Made by a program: the position numbers and the translations under genes. A stretch of DNA of 64,000 nucleotides from Armillaria gallica. Taxonomy: Eukaryota; Basidiomycota; Agaricomycetes; Agaricales; Physalacriaceae. Within the stretch, counting starts at the first letter, position 1. Every line of letters starts with the position of its first letter. The DNA is taken from NCBI GenBank assembly GCA_037576215.1, contig JBANDB010000001.1, positions 6,076,001 through 6,140,000 of the forward strand, written 5' to 3'. The notes under the pieces were generated by a model that saw only the letters and a program-made list of their open reading frames with translations, had not been told where the DNA came from and ran no database searches. Below, piece by piece: positions 1-10,579 of this stretch.

Positions 1-1
1 T

Positions 2-495
2 CCTCGATGTCGCATTGGCCCAGTCCAGTACTATATCATCGATTTCGAAAGCGCCCAAGAATACCCCGCAGGCAAGGAAAACGCTCTAACCACCAGAAAT
101 CTCCGCTGCGGTATACACTCATCGCCAGAGTTTTCCCTCGGCGAGCCATGTAATCCATTCAAGTTGGACATGTACAATGCAGGTGCTACATTCTTTGAAC
201 TTTGCGAGGTAATTTCTCCTTTCTAATTGCTACTCGGCACTGCTTACTCTGCCTTCCATAGGGATATCAAGGATTAGACGACTTCAAGCCTCTTTTGCTT
301 GATATGATGTCCGAGGATCTGCTTGCCAGGCCTGATATGGAAGATGCTCTCCGGATGCTTGATGATCTCGTGTCTTCAAACGACAAACTTTGGCTACGCG
401 GCAGGATCTGGAGGCTTTGTGCGTGGGTCAAACCTCCTTCGTACTTAATCCAGTATCTGTGGCGAAAATTCCCCATTCTTCTTCCGTACTTTTGA
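2..495 (+). CDS. C-terminal part of a protein-kinase-like protein (5' end outside window)
   Basis: The frame is open from base 2. Exon 1 runs to 208, a 53 bp GT..AG intron spans 209-261, and exon 2 (262-495) ends in TGA; both junctions keep phase 0. The visible part is about 146 residues. It starts near the sequence GPVQYYIIDFESA, the position of the DFG-like metal-binding segment in the atypical kinase-like proteins expanded in Agaricomycetes. The patch EPCNPFKLDMYNAG matches the place where such proteins carry the activation-segment/helix F region (NPF..D.Y..G). The end is basic and aromatic and resembles the usual tail of that family. The catalytic loop lies outside the window, so activity cannot be judged. 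DFE replaces DFG, so it may be a pseudokinase. Family assignment rests on recall of motif patterns only. Confidence 0.6.
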
Positions 496-875
496 CATAA
501 ACCACTCTGCTCTCCCGGGATCATTACTTGTGATTACAACTAAACCGCTCGAACAGGCCTAAAGAGGAACACGCGAGAATCGCGCCAGTATGACATCTGG
601 CCGCGGGTTATACACCGCACGCACGCATTATGAGTAGTATTACGAAGCCGAATAATACACTATCGGATCTGTCCTTACGCATCTTGAATGAATTGGCAGA
701 GGGCTAGACTTAGAGCCCTCCAGTAGTATGCCGGTTAGAACATATGCTTGAGTGGGTTCGACCCCCACTACTACGATCAGATAATACGCTATAGGAATTT
801 CGAACCGTGATTCTTTTCAATGGATGTCTGGATAACAATTACACGACATGCCAACCTATACAATAGATAAGGTGT
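496..875. repeat. Spacer with a shortened copy of the tRNA-box composite repeat
   Basis: No gene is visible. Bases about 640-830 match, with divergence, part of the composite repeat at 14.15-14.35 and 54.4-54.57 kb. The shared landmarks are a stretch ending cgcatcttgaat, the tRNA-like module at 714-778 and a tail beginning ctactacgatca. It sits just downstream of the minus-strand DUF6535 gene, as the longer copy at 14.1-15.4 kb sits downstream of the second DUF6535 copy. Confidence 0.6.
714..778 (+). repeat. tRNA-like (SINE-type) module 1
   Basis: A box A-like sequence TAGTATGCCGG (724-734) is followed 21 bp later by a box B-like GTTCGACCC (756-764). The module ends CCACTACTACGA like the related modules at 14.25, 14.97, 54.48 and 63.66 kb. 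The box spacing is shorter than in a real tRNA gene and no cloverleaf can be drawn, so I call it a tRNA-derived repeat. Confidence 0.5.
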
Positions 876-3800
876 TTATACTTGACCATCAATACTCGCC
901 ACGTCCTTGTTTTTCAACTCTCTATCACGATGCCACCGGAACCGACGCCAAAGTGACGATGGCAGACACATGTTCATTGGTGGATTGTCCGGACGATCAT
1001 CCTCATCCTGCTCGGACCCAGCGACGTCCATCCCGTATTCATCCACACACCCCCCTCGAACGAACACCTGGAAAGCTCCCATGCGACGAGAATAATCTTC
1101 ACGAGGATACTCCCAACCAAAGTATTCAGGTACAGTGTTGAGTTTCTCCAGACATTGGAGCCAGGATGGATGATTGGGAGATAGGAGTGCAAGGTGTCGA
1201 AGAACAGGGTTTGATTTGGTTTCATCTTTGTGCACAAGGAGAAGAGCACAAGCGATGAAGAGGGTTTGAGGCTCGAAGACATAGTCTGTGGCCTGCTGGA
1301 ATATCTGGGAGTCCAATCTATTGGGTACCAATGCAAGAAAAAATGCATGAACAACCGCTACTGCATCATGTACGTTCAATAGATCCCAACCAGGCAGATC
1401 CTCCAGCGAGTCAAAGAGGCGCCGGGTAACAAAATGTCCAACAGCTTGGTTTATGAAAAGGGGACACGAGAAAAAATGAAGGGCAAGTTCAGTTGCCGGT
1501 GTAAATCGTTGAATATCTTCCTCGAAAACCACTTTATCTTCATATAGACATGATTGCCATTCATCATCTTCGAAAGCGTTTCGAACAGACTTTGCGACTA
1601 ATTCTGGAGTACACCAGTCCTTGGGAAGGAAGCTGGGTTGATGTGATGTGGACTTGAGTACTCGGAGAAAGATAAGAAACGCAATGCAAAAATCTTTAAC
1701 ATATTCTGGCTTCCCATTGCCAAAGTCGGCCGATGAGATCATCTTGTACAGCAGCTTTAAGACCACATGACGATTCACATCCAAACCAAACGAAGGGATG
1801 TTTTTGTCAACGAGCGAAAACTTGTGAACATCCAGATGAACTCCTATGTTAAGCAAAACTCGGCTGATGAAAGTGTAGCTGTAAAACCTGGGTTCATCAT
1901 CGAGTTCACTGTAACAGGATTCACCATCAGGTTCGCTGTAGGAAACCTTGGGAATGTCCCAAACAGAGGGTGAGCTGGCCATTTTGAGGAGAAAACACAG
2001 CTTGGGATCCTGAGGCGGCTCAGGGAATTCACTGGTGGGACCAAGATAGTCAACACTACCCTGGGTGTTTCGGATATCCACATGGCCTTGGATGATGGTC
2101 TCAAAAACGTATTGGTACAGACATGTACGGATGGCCACACGAAGAGGGACCGGTTCATCCACTTGTGGTGAAGGCGACAAGATTGTCAGAATGGATACCA
2201 TCTCCAAGTCAGGTTCCATATATTTCCAGGACCACATAGGTTCTAAGGCTCCCGAGGTGAAGACTAGGGGAGCGAGAGGAAACATAGGATGCCAAAAGGA
2301 TGTAGGAATCTCGTTTAAGAGCAAGGGAACATTAATACTCGAACAAAATGAGTGGAGCCTGCGTAGTATTGAGGCCCATACAATAGGCTGCAGACAAAGT
2401 TGTGACTTGCCGGTTGAATCCGTCAAGGCGGTGATGACTATATCCAACAACAAGGTCTGGAGCTCAGTATCTTCCCAATCGAAGTCGACAGATTGCAAAG
2501 CTGCGAAAGTGCCCGGGGGCAACATATTCGTCACATATCGCATGTTAAACATGGAACCGTGCGTAGCTGCGAAGCGAAGATATATGCGAATGTAACAGCT
2601 TAATTCCCTTGCGATGAAAGGGCTATTGTCACCATGATGCAATGTTTTGAGAAGCTCATCGATAATGGGCTCTAGAACAGATTGTTCCAATCGGGACATT
2701 AAAGAGTCCATTGATTGGTGCGTTGGAGATTCCACCTGCAACTTCAGAGAGTTGACTGACCTCAGCGGTAATGCGCTGAGTGACTGTACAACAATATTGT
2801 GGACGCTAGGGTTGGACGAGATCTCAAACAGCCAAGAGAGAGCATATAAATCGATGTCATCAGCACTGAGGCCTACAGGCACGTGTTCAGCAGCTCGTAA
2901 AGAGCGAACATGCTGTTTGAGCACCATTCCCGAGGCCTCCTTTGTGTGCCTGGTGGGATTTTCGGCCTTCGCTTTTCCTGGGGGCCCGCAACGGAAGAAG
3001 CAAGAGATAATCCAGCCACGGAGTCGATTGGCATAAGCATATATCGGGAACATATACTGCACCAATGGGGTCCTGTAAGGGCACGATGGATATATGATAG
3101 GCAGGAAGTTCGTGATGAAGTACGCGGCAAATGATGTGAATGCGATCGATCCGACAGCAGATGCAATTGGTACGCGTAGAGGGATAAGGAAAAGAACTAA
3201 TCCTGCGAGGAAGACACCAAGTGATAGGCTCATAAGGACAGGTAACATCCCGATAATGAGATCGACACCCCATCGCTCTAGCCCCATGTATCGGAAATGA
3301 CGCACATGACATCTATCCCGTGGCGTCCCAGATGGAACTGACATATATTGGTGGATCCATTGCTTCGTCAAAACAGCGAACAGCGCAGTAGTGAGGCTGA
3401 GCGAAAGGCTGACAAACCAAAGGCCATTCACCCATGAATCAGATGCTGTGGGATGAAAATCCGAGGACGGAGTAAGGCCTGAACGGGGAACATCGTTCAC
3501 AGAGGAACCGTTGCCTGCCGCCCGCTGAACATTGATCAACTCAAACAAAAGGGAGGCAGTGACCGCGCTATTGTCGACCTGGAGGTTCTGTGAGGTCTGC
3601 GCGACAAATGTGGTGACCACTGCAGAGAAAAGACCCGCCTAATCATCGGCATCTATTAATAATAGCGGGATAATTGTCAACGTGGCACTCACAAAAACTA
3701 GGAGAACATCTAATCCATCTCGCCATCCCTCCACCCTCTCGATATCATATGCGGCACACTCCTCCAGATATGTTCTCCATACCCTGGCAGCGGGTCCCAA

Positions 3801-4135
3801 CTCCTCGTGCTCCTTATCTTCCGGAAATTTCTCTTCATAGTTGAATGGTTCATGTCCTTCACTCGTAATCAGATGTATGGCAAGTCCCTGCGATGAATTT
3901 TCACACCTTTCACTATATATTCACGACGCTGGATACCCATCATACCGTGGGTTGATTTTCGTCGTCGTCGGGAGAAATAGGCTGTCAAATTCTCGACTAG
4001 CTTCTGAATTTTACTCTCCAGCTGGGAATCCTCGTCTGAGTCATCAGGCATCTCCGCGTGGGTCCTGTTTCGAGCACTGGAAGATCTTTGTAAGTCTTCA
4101 TCGTCGGCGCTTTGCGCGGCATTGATTGAAGGCAT
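876..4135 (-). CDS. DUF6535-type multi-spanning membrane protein, copy 1
   Basis: The main exon (3638-876, TAA stop) encodes 920 residues with no internal stop. It is preceded by a 54 bp intron (3692-3639, GTGAGT..TAG, phase 0) and a 195 bp exon (3887-3693) reading ..FNYEEKFPEDKEHEE..VWRTYLEE.., a typical lead-in to DUF6535. An intron with CAG acceptor lies before 3887. The first exon(s) probably start at the ATG at 4135 (MPSINAAQSADDED) and include a short coiled-coil-like stretch, but I could not find a donor that keeps frame there. About four hydrophobic helices follow: one at the exon start (AGLFSAVVTTFVA), WVNGLWFVSLSLSLTTALF, GVDLIIGMLPVLMSLSLGV, and one around IASAVGSIAFTSFAAYF. A long soluble tail of about 740 residues follows. 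DUF6535 is an uncharacterised, agaric-restricted family, so function is unknown. A decayed paralogue lies at 15.5-18.7 kb. Confidence 0.8.
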
Positions 4136-4704
4136 GGCTTTCAAGGGAGGAGAGGAAAGAGTCAGCTAGGCGCCGTGACGCCCAGTCACGACCGTTTCTC
4201 TACTCGATCAGCTAATGACGCTGCCATCCTGCCGATGCAATAAGTCCCCTCCAAGAATCTAGATGGCCTCAGATAGTGCTGTAGGGATGTATATAGGACT
4301 ACGTGACACTTTTTAGGCTGAGCTGTGACTGGACGAACATCGAAGAGGCAGCCCAAGTAGTTCTGTTCGTTGCTGAGAGGGTGGCGAAAGTCACTGCTCT
4401 CACGAGCTCAAGCAGTCCCTGACAGGCGTAGAGGTTGATTGCGAAAACCCGAGCTAGACTATGTACGTGTTTATATACTGCATGAATAACAAATAAAAGG
4501 GAAAACCCGGGGCCGTGAAGGATAGGGGAAAGGAATAAGGTAAAAGAATTGGGCCATAGGCCGACGCGTAACATATGCCCTCCTAGCCAACAACGTTGGG
4601 CACTACAAGTAGGTAGGATAGAATAGCGTAGGATGAATCTTTTTCAAAGAAAATGTAAGGTAAGTAAGCGAAAGTTTTGATGGAAGAAAGTAAACGTCAC
4701 TAGA
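4136..4704. other. Spacer upstream of DUF6535 copy 1
   Basis: I see no convincing gene. The stretch is duplicated at 18.70-19.24 kb with about 85-90% match by eye. It presumably holds the DUF6535 promoter and the 3' end of the neighbouring minus-strand gene. The conserved string gtatataggactacgtgacac near 4290 and 18830 is a possible TATA region for the minus-strand gene or for a weak open frame (4574-4299); neither can be decided. Confidence 0.4.
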
Positions 4705-5845
4705 CTAATTTTCTGCATTCTGCGTGGCAGCATCTTCCTTCTCGCCATTCACATCGATATCAGGATCACCCTCCGCATCGTCGCGTCCATTGCCGTTGTT
4801 AAACGAGCCCCGGATAAACTGCAGCAGACGCTCTGAGTCCGAGTCCAAGCTCGAAAGGAAATCAGACAGCTGATCACGGTCGTCCTCCCAAAGTTCTTGG
4901 CCCTGAGGAATAGGGTGCGACTGAGGAATCAGCTGTTGTCATACTTGCGTTCTGGAACGATGTCATAGCCGGCAATTTGAAAGGTTTTGGGAATGAAGAG
5001 GATGGGCATATCAACCTTGAACTTGCAAGCGGTGGGAGTGAGATCGTCAAGGTGAGTGAAGTGATAGTTGCCGGATGAATTGTCCCACTCAGCGAATTTG
5101 TTCTCCGCAGGGCCCACGTTGTACGAAGCCGCAATGATGGAGTACTCGTGGCGAAGCTGGCGGCAGGCACCAAGGCCTTCGGTTTTGTGGGTGTGGCAGA
5201 GGTGCTCGTTATGCTCGATGCACCGAAGCATGATACATTGTATCGTTGTGAACTGATGACAGATTATGGCATGATGTTGAACTGTCCGTCCGTTCAGCGT
5301 AACTCGTAGTGCGCTTATTATGTTCTCCGCCTCCAGTCTTTCTCGTGAGCTTCAGCTACCTGGATGAACGTTGAGTGCACTGTACTACAGCATAAATGAG
5401 ACGCTCGAATAAGCAATAGCAAGACACTAACAGCAAACACCGAACCCTGTTCTCCAAGTGATTTCATAAATAGACAGTGACTTATGACATCTTGACATCG
5501 TAGATGTGGTGCTCGATGCTGATGCACGTTTTGTGAGTTGATATCGCCCACAGAACCCGCCTAATAGGGAACCAATAGGTTGATGAATTAATCTCGGAGC
5601 GGGAATCGCTCTTTCCAATGAATTGCATCGTCATCTTCTTCGATTCTAGTAGTTGATTAATTCCATAAATACGACGAGAAAATGTGGACATAACTCACCC
5701 AATAAATACGGAACAGATTCTCCACCGGCCCAAGTAGTCTTGCGTCGTTAGTAAAGGAATACTTCGGTCCCGCTTCAGAGTTTCTACCAGATCCTGACTC
5801 TTGGAGTCGCCGGCAAGGATCACCTGAACCTAGGAGATGCTCAGA
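4705..5845 (-). CDS. Unassigned spliced gene, copy 1 (acidic C-terminus)
   Basis: Three pieces read well on the minus strand and are conserved in copy 2 (19.24-20.34 kb). An upstream exon near 5825-5700 contains VILAGDSKSQDLVETLKRD and ends at a GTGAGT donor. A central block, 5231-4929, contains AASYNVGPAENKFAEWDNSS and FKVDMPILFIPKTFQIAGYD. A final acidic exon ends at the TAG at 4705 and contains GQELWEDDRDQLSDFLSSL. The exact introns joining the central block to the acidic tail could not be made to keep frame, so the gene may be broken. Better conservation of the protein-like blocks than of the spacer between copies argues that it was once coding. I recognise no domain. Confidence 0.35.
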
Positions 5846-5949
5846 ACACATGCCATTTTATCAAAACTATCCCTCTCACTTTTTCGATAATCGAGCTGAT
5901 CAGCTTGTTGATGATAAGATCTTGTAGGCTTCTAAGGTAACTGTCAGTC

Positions 5950-8170
5950 ATGCCATCGGATCCTAGTGGACGAAAATATTACATGTAGGCGCATTGGTCA
6001 GTACTCCCCGCACTAGGTTCGGTTCCCAGCTGGACGATGCACATTGACAAACCAGGCTTTTCATATGGGCTTTACCTTTCCAACGAACATCAGATGGAGA
6101 CCCTTCCTCCTGGGATTTGCGCATACCCAGAACTTGATGAACGTTTGTCAAAAACAATGGAGGGCCGGTCATACAATAGGAGCCTGACATCTGCTTTGGT
6201 CACAAAGATCTTGGCATTGCAAAGAAGATACAAACTCCTAGTACTCTTCGGCAACTTTATTCACTCCCACTTGATCACATCCACGGTCCTGAGCACCAAC
6301 ACAATTTGCAGTGAAATCGCCATACAGCATGCCCTGGCCTGATGGCATGACTCTCGCCGATATCATTCGAGTCAATACACACGCCGAATCCAACGGAACT
6401 CTCAGCCTGACATATCCGAGCGTATGCGGCCCAGAGAGGAAGTTTGCCCTGTTAATACGAGGGTGCAAGGCGGGGGTACAGCTTGGGGAGGGCCGGGGAT
6501 GTTTATCACCCTCGCCAAGTGGCCGAGGACATAGATGTAAGAGTCGAGGAAGGGCAGGAGCTATCTACGACCCATTGCATCGAATCCTGCACGTCCTGAG
6601 TCGCACTGGGGAACTGGGCAACATAGTCGACGAGGTGGTAGTTGGAGACGACGGTGATGAACGTTTGAACCCGCGAGCGGCAGAGAAGGAGTCGAGCTGA
6701 GCCGTAGGCGAGGAACGAGTGCCCGCCCGCCCATGTAGAACCTGCCGCCGTATGAGAAGGTGAGGATCAGAGGATCGGGGCGCGGAATGGGAGGGCAGTA
6801 CATGTCGAGCTTGGGCCGATTACTTGGGATTCTCGCATGGCCTTCTTGATTGACACGCGCGCGGATTTCAGGATGGCAATGAAAGTATTTATTGCTATTC
6901 AAGTAGGTCAGTGATAGCAAAATGTAAGAGACATTAAGACGTACTCGGCACCAAGATATCGTTCGCTGGATGTTTGCTACCATCGCTCATTCAAATGTTC
7001 GTCTTGTACCCAAAAAAAACTAGTCTCGACCTCGAATGATGCACGAGATGTCGTTACAGGATCGGTGAGCTGTTGCTCCAACTCAGATGAGAGACATCGA
7101 GTGCTCCAGCTAATGCAGTTGGCGCGCGAGAAGTCGGATAGTCTTCTTAATCGATCCGGGTTTGCCTTTGAGGATGGAGTTGAATGCAATGTCTGTTCGA
7201 GCCGGTCAGTGATATTAGCAAAATCTGAGAGAAAAGAAACGTACTCGGCAGCAAGACATCTTTCATCTCTCCCCCTTGAATCTGCTCCGTGGCTTGTTCG
7301 ATGTTTAATGCTGTCGCCCATGCATGAGAGTCGCCCTCGTCGACCATGACATGTTGTGAAATAGTGACCGACTAGATGAGTAATGTCAATGAGATCTTGA
7401 GAGGTGCTGTACGCCGGCCAACGAGATGCACGATGAATACGGGGTAGGCCTCATCGCAGTGTACGTCTAAGAGGGAAACTGCAAATTCAAATTGGAACTG
7501 AAAGTCACATAACGGTCACAACCATCCGCTCGCGAGGAAAATTTACCTCAACACAAGGATTTGATTAGTACATCGGAAAGTATACACGGCCATGATCCAT
7601 TTCGATGTACGCGAGGGTTCGACTCCCAACAAGACAATTGTACTTTATAGTGGTAATCACATATTTTGGCCGATGTCACTCCGAGCCCGCGGTCTACCTT
7701 GGATCTGTGCGATTTTTTCTATGGTCCACTGGATGTTGACCACCATTGCCCATCCATCGTATATGGAAAGAAATCTGGTCTCGTCGTCAAACAATGCACG
7801 GGACGTCATTTAGGATTGGTGAGCTGAGGCCCTTATGTCGCCCAGGCCTTGCAGATGAGAATCGGGTCAGGTTCTTGCGTGGTCTTCTCAGTTGACGCAC
7901 GTTTGGCTTTGAAATTTAAGGATGGATGAATGCATCTAGTACTGTTCAGGGAGGTCAGTATTGCTAGTAGAAATGAAAATGGAAGGAAAAGGACGTACTC
8001 GACGGCAAGAGTCTCTCCCTTCGACCCGTAAGATTTTCTCTATGGCTTCTTGGATGCTTGGCGCTATTCTATACTGCGAGAGCTGACCTCGTTTGCGACG
8101 ACAGGTTGTGCTCCCATAAGGATGAGCGGAGCGTCGGGTTCGAGAAGATTGACGCGAACTGTGAGGCCAT
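5950..8170 (-). pseudogene. Decayed repeated module(s), copies A and A2
   Basis: Only short open stretches remain. Minus-strand fragments such as TTSRASFEVETSFF, SHAWATALNIEQATEQIQGG and DVLLPSTFLF recur with changes at 20.5-22.2, 23.2-24.6 and 24.6-26.1 kb, so this looks like a multi-copy spliced gene, now broken, rather than random sequence. A marker string of the type gatgcacgagatgtcgtt occurs at about 7035 and 7793. The 3' part near 7600 carries a box B-like gggttcgactccc. I cannot name the family and find no full-length frame. Confidence 0.35.
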
Positions 8171-8199
8171 TCGAAGTGAGAGCGAGTTTATGAGGACAC

Positions 8200-9221
8200 G
8201 AAAGTCATGTTCAAGCCAAGGTCACACTGTCACTGTCACAATGTTTCCTCTTTTATTCCTCTTTCGATCTCGGACGCTGACGCGACTCATTTTGCCTTCT
8301 TGACAAATAGCTAAAACCACAAGACTAATCCAGGCATCAAGCAATACTGTTCAGTTAACGGCGAGTGACGTTCTCATCTATGTGGAGATGCGATTATCTG
8401 CTGCGCACGGCATTAGACCACGACCTTCGAGACGCTCGGGTCCTATCATCAAGGTTCTCCGTCTATGTACACTGAGTTAAAGGAGAACGCCCAAACTCGG
8501 ACCCGGGGCTCAGCTGAAAACTTTATTCGCATTAGATGCTCTCTTTTCCTCCTCTGGTCTTAACGTTCAATCCAGTTCAGCGCTCCCCTTGTTTCATGTC
8601 TGCCTCTGTGTTCAAATTCCTCAAACGAGCGTCCTCGTCACTGTACTCTGGTGATGCATTGGCCACTGGTATGATGACCAATAGTCTCGGGTTCGATTCC
8701 CCACTGAAGATTTGTGAAGGGGCAAATCATGTTGTTCTCATTTGAGCCGGGCCGTGAAGCTTAACTTCTTCCCTCTCAAGAGATGGTTAGCTCTCCATTT
8801 TTGGCAGCCTATCCTTCGTTTATAGCCACAGGGAACCTAAAATGCATCTACTCTTCTCTCCCTTTGGTGCATCATAGTTTTCTACTGTGACATCCAAGCA
8901 TGATCCCGTGGCAACTTAGCTTGACCTTTTATTCATGGTTCCCACATAACTTAGTTTCATGTGAATATTTCCACACTTCGATATAGTGCGATTGAACTCT
9001 TTTGCATCAGGCCCTCGCCCACCCGATATCATCATTCAGAAGGCCTGCAGTATCAAGTATTTCGGTGTTCCCTTTGTTTCGTGTCTTTCTCTCTCTGTTC
9101 GCCTTTCCTTTAGACTTGCCTCCTCGCAGTGTAGTGGCCACAACACATAGAGCTCGGGTTCGATTCCCATCTGGAGATCAAATAGATTGATAAGACTCAT
9201 GTTTTGTTCTCCACCATGGTT
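8200..9221. repeat. Composite tRNA-box repeat R1, left part
   Basis: This matches 53330-54333 along its length, with scattered transitions, many of them CG in one copy and TG or CA in the other (for example gagcg versus gagca in the stretch after cctca). It contains two tRNA-like modules ending gggttcgattcccc (about 8690) and gggttcgattccca (about 9156), each preceded by a related CT-rich leader with ccttgttt..tgtct..ctctgttc. The homologous copy continues directly into the equivalent of 14099, so R1 is interrupted here. No protein gene is visible. Confidence 0.75.
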
Positions 9222-9741
9222 CCGAGATAAGCCTGCAGCGAGGCACGAGCGGAGGGCTTATCGGAGGATAAGCTAAGACAGCGACATGGAGTCCAGCAAT
9301 ATTTAGATGCCGTAAATATACACGTGTAAACAATCCCAATCCGTGACCATCGAGCACTTGCTATCAGCGCTCATTGCTCGTGGTCTACCTTCGCACCCTC
9401 CCACTTTCTCTATCCCATATACTGGCGCTCAGTTATCCTCAAGATACTCTTGCTTTTTTGATGAACATCTTTCCCTCCCACGCGCACAGTTCAGCTAGTA
9501 ATCTCAATCTCTCTTCAATCACCAATGCACTATCACTCTCACACTGGACACGACGTCGAAACAACTACGGGCGATCGCTGGCGCAGCATGAGGAGAGGAT
9601 TCAATTACCAGGGACGTGGATATGCTGAGCAGGAGCACGACAGACCAAACGAGCTTCAGCAGATGGGCATGGGACTCTAGGCACGTAACCTCTTTGCTAT
9701 CAGATACATCCAGGGCTCCCAGGGCTTTCCTTCTCCATACA

Positions 9742-10018
9742 GGACCTAAACTCTGCACTTATGGCTTAGCTTGGGATCTCTCATGACCTCGCGGCGACCA
9801 ATACCCCACTATATGCTATTCGTACGGCAATTTCGACGTGACATCAATTCCGCGCTCTCTCGTCATGCGTCAATACCAGGCCATCTTCGACCATTTGAGT
9901 GTCCGATTGTCGATTGCTACTACAGGACCTGCACCCTACACTTCAGGCTTGGCTGTGGATCCCTCATGACCTCGCGGCGGCCCATACCCTCACTATATGC
10001 TACTCGCATGGCGATCCC
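9742..10018 (+). repeat. Direct repeat of about 95 bp, 182 bp apart
   Basis: The segments starting at about 9742 and 9924 share caggacct, then ctcatgacctcgcggcg, and ccactatatgctattcg / tcactatatgctactcg. They lie inside the R1 insert. The two copies read GSLMTSRRPIP in the same frame, but no long protein follows. Confidence 0.7.
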
Positions 10019-10317
10019 AAGACGACAATTCTGTCTGAGCGCCTAACGGTTGACTGACCCCAGCTGGCGCCTACTTTTACTATCTGAGCCATTTTATGCG
10101 ATGTATGATCACGACAGACCCATATCATCCACGCCACTTCGATTATACCACTTCCAATATCACTACCTGGCCACTATCTGGGCAATTTAACCACCACTAG
10201 CTCGCAACATACATATTGTCTTTGCCTTCGACATTCATGTCTCCACTGAGGGGACTCTCCCGACTCTCTCCATATTTCCTACCCATATGACTATCCTTTG
10301 CCCATCACTACTCCGTA

Positions 10318-10372
10318 TTACCCTTCTATTTTATTTTATTTTATTATTTTATTATTTTTATTTTTATTTGAA
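10318..10372 (+). repeat. T-rich low-complexity tract
   Basis: This is a run of TTTTA/TTTTAT units on the plus strand (ttattttattttattatt..). It could be a decayed poly(A) tail of a retroposed sequence read on the opposite strand, but no element ends clearly here. Confidence 0.7.
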
Positions 10373-10579
10373 TGCCTCACCATACCTCTCATATTATCCT
10401 GCCTTTCTCTTTCCTTTTCACACTACCACTTTTCGTAATAAATTACCCTTCCACCTATCAGGACACGGTCCGCCCACTTCAGCATATCTGAACCCCCTCA
10501 TCAACCCTTCCGACGGTCATTCCAATTCTTCTGCTACCCAAGGTCACGGCGACATCCTGCAATGCTGGGTTCGGTGTCC

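Noticed and set aside
848..1141. Plus-strand open frame of 97 codons opposite the DUF6535 gene
   Set aside because: It overlaps the strong minus-strand exon, has no domain and no splice context. The same holds for the plus-strand frames at 2065-2595 and 2647-3036.
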